NCBI GenBank assembly: GCA_903859815.1
Contig: CAIOOA010000307.1
Coordinates: 1 to 37,655 of the forward strand
Source of the DNA: an uncultured Methylococcaceae bacterium
GTDB taxonomy: Bacteria > Pseudomonadota > Gammaproteobacteria > Methylococcales > Methylococcaceae
DNA length: 37,655 nucleotides
Direction: 5' to 3'
Position 1 is the stretch's first letter, and every line of letters begins with the position of its first letter. A program made the translations under genes and the position numbers. The notes beneath the pieces are model-generated. The model worked only from the letters and a program-made list of their open reading frames with translations, searched no databases and was not told the origin of the DNA. This document shows, in pieces, positions 33,532 to 37,655 of this stretch.

Positions 33532-35886
33532 ATGAGTTTCAAACGATTATTGTATGGGTTCTTGTTTTTGTTACTCGCTATAGTGGGTACGCTGTTTGCC
33601 GGTTTGTGGCTGTCTTTGCCTAAATTAGATGGTGAAGTGGCTTTATCCGGCTTGAAAGACAAGGTCGAAGTGGCTTCTGACGGCTTGGCCATCCCTAGTA
33701 TCCACGCTTCCAATCGAGATGATGCCATGCGGGCCTTGGGCTGGATTCATGCCCGTGACCGGTTATTCCAAATGGAGTTGATTCGTCGCAAGAGTACTGG
33801 AAGGCTTGCCGAGTTGTTTGGACCCGCCGCGCTGCCTTTGGACAAACGGCAACGCACTTACGGTTTTGAACAAACGGCCCGTTCTATTTTAGCGGTGTTG
33901 CCAGAAAATCAACGACACGCCCTTGCCTCTTATACAGAAGGGGTCAATGCTTTTATTGACCATGCCCCTGTATTGTCACCAGAATTCATCCTGCTGAGAC
34001 ACAGTCCAGAACCTTGGCGAGAAGAGGATAGTCTTTTGGTGGGTATTGCCATGTTTCAAACGCTCAATTCCAACGAGGAAGAGGAACGGATGCTAACCGT
34101 GATGGAAAAAGCCCTACCAAACACTATGGTGAAGTTCCTGACACCCGACGTGGACAGTTTTGACACCGTCTTGATCGGTGGAGCGCAAACCCGTCGCCCG
34201 GAGCAACCGATTCCCGTTGAACAATGGGCAAGCATGGGTCAAGCGGATGCCATCGCTGGCAGTGTCGATTCGCTAGGCCGGGTGATAGGCTCCAATCAAT
34301 GGGTGGCGGGCGGTGTGAAAACTCGTGACGGTCGCGCCATTCTTGCCAACGATATGCACTTGAGCCTAGGCATCCCTAACATTTGGTATCGGGCAAACTT
34401 GTACTATGAGGGGAAGGTATTGAATGGAGTCACCTTACCGGGCTTGCCGTTGTTAATCGTAGGTAGCAATGGTCATGTGGCTTGGGGGTTCACTAATACC
34501 GATGCCGATGTGGCAGATTTGGTCAAGGTGCAAGTCAACCCGGACAACCCGGAACAATACAAAGCCCCGGATGGCTGGCGGAATTTTGAGCGAAGGAAAG
34601 AAACCATCAGGGTCAAAGGCGGGGATTCGGAGAATATAGTTCTGACTGGCACGATCTGGGGTCCGTTGTTGGCAAAACCATTGTTAGGCCAAGCGGTTGC
34701 CATCCATTGGACGGCCTTGCAAAGTTCCGGGGTTGATCTTAGCCTCATGAACATGGAGAACACAGAGAACTTGGAACAAGCCTTGGCAGTCATGAACCGC
34801 TCGGGCGGGCCGACGCAGAATGTCGTCATTGCCGACAACCAAGGCCATATCGCTTGGACTCTAATGGGCCATTATCCCCTGCGCCAAGGTTTCGACGGTT
34901 CAACCAGTCAATCATGGGCGGATGGAGTCATTGGCTGGAATGGCTATATTCCCCCGGACAAACTGCCGCGCCTGATCGATCCACCCGAGGGATTCATTGC
35001 CACAGCCAATAATCGCACGATAGGAAGTGACTATCCATACATACTCGCCCACAACCAAGCCAATGGCTACCGGGCTCACCGAATCGCCCAACGCTTGGCT
35101 GAATTGGAAAAAATGGATGAGCGGGATATGTTTTCCATCCAACTCGACACCCGCAGCGAATTTTTCGAATTTTACCGCAATCTGGCACTAAAAATGATGG
35201 GTGGCGCATACCGGGAACACTCTGAGTTGGCAGAAGCGCGTCAATATATCGAGGCTTGGAACGGTCGCATGGACGCCGATAGTTTGGGCATAGGCTTGTT
35301 ATGGGGTTGGCGGGAAAAATTGTCAGCCGTGGTGTTCGCGCCCATGGTGGCTCGTTGTAGGCAGACCGACCCGGATTTTTATTACGCTTGGCGAAAATTG
35401 GAAACCCCTCTGCGCGCCTTATTGACCGAACGAATACCAGCTACCCTGCCCAACCCCCAATACCGCGACTGGCAGGATTTGCTTCTGAAAACCTTAGTCG
35501 AAACTATGAAGGAATTGAAGCATCGACACGGAGTGAAAACATTGTCCGATTTGACATGGGGGGAGATCAACCGTGTTCCGATCCGCCATCCATTTAGCAA
35601 ATCCATGCCCTTCCTTTCCCCAGTGCTGGATATGGCGGAACGGGAAATGTCAGGTTGCTCTGGATTCTGTGTGCGAATTGCGGGCAATGGGCACGGGGCC
35701 ACCGAGCGCATGGTGGTTTCACCCGGCTACCCTGATCAAGGCATTCTGCATATGCCAGGCGGACAGTCTGGGCACCCCCTGTCGGAACATTATCGGGACC
35801 AGCAACGCGCTTGGCAGGATGGGCTTCCCCTGTCTTTCTTGCCGGAGACAAGCAAGCATGAGATTATTTTTACACCGACAAACTGA
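33532..35886 (+). CDS. Penicillin acylase family hydrolase
   Basis: 784 residues, an Ntn-hydrolase exported to the periplasm (hydrophobic N-terminus, LLYGFLFLLLAIVGTLFAGL). Members are made as a precursor that cuts itself to free an N-terminal serine nucleophile; here S254 in the IGSNQWVAGG segment. NDMHLSLGIPNIWYRANLYY and HPLSEHYRDQQRAWQDG also match. The substrate could be a beta-lactam side chain, an acyl-homoserine lactone or another amide, and cannot be told from sequence. It starts 16 bp after the MNT gene; an operon is possible but without a known link. Confidence 0.92.
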   Translation: MSFKRLLYGFLFLLLAIVGTLFAGLWLSLPKLDGEVALSGLKDKVEVASDGLAIPSIHASNRDDAMRALGWIHARDRLFQMELIRRKSTGRLAELFGPAALPLDKRQRTYGFEQTARSILAVLPENQRHALASYTEGVNAFIDHAPVLSPEFILLRHSPEPWREEDSLLVGIAMFQTLNSNEEEERMLTVMEKALPNTMVKFLTPDVDSFDTVLIGGAQTRRPEQPIPVEQWASMGQADAIAGSVDSLGRVIGSNQWVAGGVKTRDGRAILANDMHLSLGIPNIWYRANLYYEGKVLNGVTLPGLPLLIVGSNGHVAWGFTNTDADVADLVKVQVNPDNPEQYKAPDGWRNFERRKETIRVKGGDSENIVLTGTIWGPLLAKPLLGQAVAIHWTALQSSGVDLSLMNMENTENLEQALAVMNRSGGPTQNVVIADNQGHIAWTLMGHYPLRQGFDGSTSQSWADGVIGWNGYIPPDKLPRLIDPPEGFIATANNRTIGSDYPYILAHNQANGYRAHRIAQRLAELEKMDERDMFSIQLDTRSEFFEFYRNLALKMMGGAYREHSELAEARQYIEAWNGRMDADSLGIGLLWGWREKLSAVVFAPMVARCRQTDPDFYYAWRKLETPLRALLTERIPATLPNPQYRDWQDLLLKTLVETMKELKHRHGVKTLSDLTWGEINRVPIRHPFSKSMPFLSPVLDMAEREMSGCSGFCVRIAGNGHGATERMVVSPGYPDQGILHMPGGQSGHPLSEHYRDQQRAWQDGLPLSFLPETSKHEIIFTPTN

Positions 35887-35892
35887 TTTGAT

Positions 35893-37655
35893 TCATTTGA
35901 TAAAATATATAGTATGTAAATAAACACCTAACATTATCCATGCTATTGCACCTAATGCAACTATTCTATTTAGGTATCTAGGGAAGCGACGACTTATAAA
36001 GTATAAAAAAACAAATTGTAACACAGCCAATCCAATGCATAAGTAAGTCATACGATAACGATATCCTTCAAGGTTATAATATTTTGGAAATCGCTTTCCT
36101 AGATTCAGATTAGCATTATCTATTTTTAGCCGATCCATACTCGTGTCTTGGGCTTCTTTCAGGGCTACTTCCATAACATCATTATTGTTAGTTCCAATTA
36201 ATGTCAGCTTATTATCTTTGCGAACAAGTTTGTTCCATTTTATGCCGCCAATGCCAGAGATTTCCCATTCATTCGCAGATATGAACTTTATGCTCTCGTC
36301 AGCGTTTTGTTGATTGGAGGAGTGGGTGGACCAAATGGAAAGCACTGCCGAAGGCGATGGTTCAGATTCCAGAGCAATGCAGGAGACGGGTTTGGCAGCA
36401 TTGGATATCATGGCATAAGCCATTTGATTAGGGCAAAGCTTAATCGAACTTGCGCCTAAAAACCTACCTCTTAGATTTTCCTGCCCCTTGCCTATCCAAG
36501 TTGCAACGCCACTATCTTTAATTTCATGCTCTAAATTTCCGTTGACTCGCCAAATTATTTCTCCTTTGCCATGCCTGTCCATATCTGTAAAGATATCCAA
36601 GACAATCCAGATGTCCTTGCCTATTTGGAAAAATTGGCGCTGGATAGTGCCTTGCACAGCTTTTCGCAACATCACCAATCCTCGCAATTCAAGCGAGTCG
36701 CTAAAGGCTATTAATTCTGGGGCCAAGCGGGAAGATAACTCCTGTTCGCCCATGAAATGCGGAGCATTGCTACCTTTCCAGCTTTTCGCCTCTTCACGTC
36801 CTTCAGTCCCATCAGGCCAATAGCCAGAGTTAATCAATTCAGGAACAGTGTCCATCCAAAGCGAAATGCTTAATTCATCGGCATGTGAGTGGCCATTCTT
36901 TTGAAAATATGCCCAACTAGCGGTTGCATGGCTTATGGTGTCACCCTCCGGCGATAGAGTCCGCCACCCTCCCAAGCCGGATACTGGGAATATGGAAAAA
37001 TGATACATTCCCTTTAGAACTTGGGCATCGTCTGCTGTGAGATGGTTTGTTGAGTTGGATTCAGAAGCACTTTCCCAAGGACCTCCCGAGGTATCGCCAA
37101 ACGTGGGCAAACTGCCATCTGGCCGTTGCATCCATTTTTGGGCAAGTTGCGCTTTTTTCAACAAAGTACTCCATGAAGAAGGTAGCCTAGAACCGGATAA
37201 TCGATCCAATTCGATGATGGAAGCTAACAAATATATGCCAAATATATGATAACCGGGTGAATGCTCCAGTACTATGCCCTCTTGGCTTATATAAAATTCC
37301 ATCTGCCTTTCCAGCCTGGGTCTGGCTATTTTCCCCCATGTTTCCGCATTCTTCAGAGTAGGAAATGCGATAGATGCCTCCATCAACGCCAAGTTTGTCA
37401 TGATTCCATGATTGGTATTATAAGTGAACACCGAGGGCGAAGCCAAACGTGTGCATGTTCTTTCCGCCCCACGCAAAATTTCTGTTGCAATATTTGAATC
37501 ATAATCCTGATCTCTACGATAATGATACCAAAACCTAGACAACACCTGCACTCGATTGGATAATGCATGATCGTTCCAGCTAAAACCAGTATATATCAAC
37601 AGATCTTTCTCCCAAAGCAGGAAATGATAAATCATATCGCGTGCCAACAATAAAT
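35893..37655 (-). CDS. Heparinase II/III-like protein with C-terminal membrane helices (5' end outside)
   Basis: The reading frame is open to the right edge; 587 codons are visible and the start is outside. Central motifs fit polysaccharide lyases of the heparinase II/III type: an alpha/alpha-barrel part (LEHSPGYHIFGIYLLASI, RPDGSLPTFGDTSGG) and the beta-sheet part (HSHADELSISLWMD with the conserved His, then WIVLDIFTD). Two membrane helices at the very C-terminus (YLCIGLAVLQFVFLYFISR and IVALGAIAWIMLGVYLH) are unusual for the family. The gene is rather AT-rich. It may work in capsule or exopolysaccharide metabolism. Confidence 0.8.
   Translation of the reverse strand, partial: LLLARDMIYHFLLWEKDLLIYTGFSWNDHALSNRVQVLSRFWYHYRRDQDYDSNIATEILRGAERTCTRLASPSVFTYNTNHGIMTNLALMEASIAFPTLKNAETWGKIARPRLERQMEFYISQEGIVLEHSPGYHIFGIYLLASIIELDRLSGSRLPSSWSTLLKKAQLAQKWMQRPDGSLPTFGDTSGGPWESASESNSTNHLTADDAQVLKGMYHFSIFPVSGLGGWRTLSPEGDTISHATASWAYFQKNGHSHADELSISLWMDTVPELINSGYWPDGTEGREEAKSWKGSNAPHFMGEQELSSRLAPELIAFSDSLELRGLVMLRKAVQGTIQRQFFQIGKDIWIVLDIFTDMDRHGKGEIIWRVNGNLEHEIKDSGVATWIGKGQENLRGRFLGASSIKLCPNQMAYAMISNAAKPVSCIALESEPSPSAVLSIWSTHSSNQQNADESIKFISANEWEISGIGGIKWNKLVRKDNKLTLIGTNNNDVMEVALKEAQDTSMDRLKIDNANLNLGKRFPKYYNLEGYRYRMTYLCIGLAVLQFVFLYFISRRFPRYLNRIVALGAIAWIMLGVYLHTIYFIK

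Overview
This window most likely comes from a gammaproteobacterium of the methanotroph type (order Methylococcales or a close relative). That is an inference. It rests on gammaproteobacterial gene order (rplM-rpsI; rsmI<>lpoA-yraN-diaA), on a PPi-type phosphofructokinase (GGDDT and PKTVDND motifs) of the kind type I methanotrophs use, and on a potABCD polyamine transporter. Most of the window is ordinary chromosome of moderate GC, broken by AT-rich accessory patches.

Layout. 1-2828: the edge of an insertion sequence, then a membrane-anchored protein joining a TIR domain, Sel1 repeats and an FGE-type (C-type-lectin fold) domain, whose last 30 residues look like the variable region of a diversity-generating retroelement; a 27-bp perfect inverted repeat follows. 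2829-6303: a coiled-coil PD-(D/E)XK-type protein, guanine deaminase, ribosomal proteins L13 and S9, tRNA-Gln and a small exported protein. 6333-10901 (minus strand): potA, potB, potC and potD, with a small HNH endonuclease gene and about 370 nt of hairpin-dense non-coding DNA wedged between potA and potB. 11103-16735: a TPR protein, a PHP phosphoesterase, Tag, a lytic transglycosylase, a DUF3240 protein, AlkB, a Nudix hydrolase and an Ada/Ogt-type methyltransferase; three different alkylation-repair enzymes lie within 4 kb. 16915-20341: an AT-rich accessory patch with a large HNH protein, a gene-free 0.5 kb and a two-gene unit with an ImmA/IrrE-like C-terminus. 20414-25651: PPi-phosphofructokinase and the divergent BatB/BatC-like and BatD-like genes. 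25722-33515: a small membrane protein, RNase P RNA, two small envelope proteins, rsmI, lpoA, yraN, diaA, a GlcD-like FAD oxidase and a HepT/MntA-like pair. 33532-37655: a penicillin-acylase-family hydrolase and the 3' part of a heparinase II/III-like gene that runs off the right edge.

How the genes work together. The pot genes form a polyamine importer. rsmI, lpoA, yraN and diaA are the conserved neighbourhood linking rRNA methylation, peptidoglycan synthesis and replication initiation. Bat proteins are associated with MoxR-type assembly and stress functions. Tag, AlkB and Ada/Ogt act on alkylated bases.

The best candidates for something undescribed are the HNH-plus-structured-DNA insertion in the pot operon (9042-9815) and the TIR-Sel1-FGE protein with a probable retroelement-diversified tail (349-2559).
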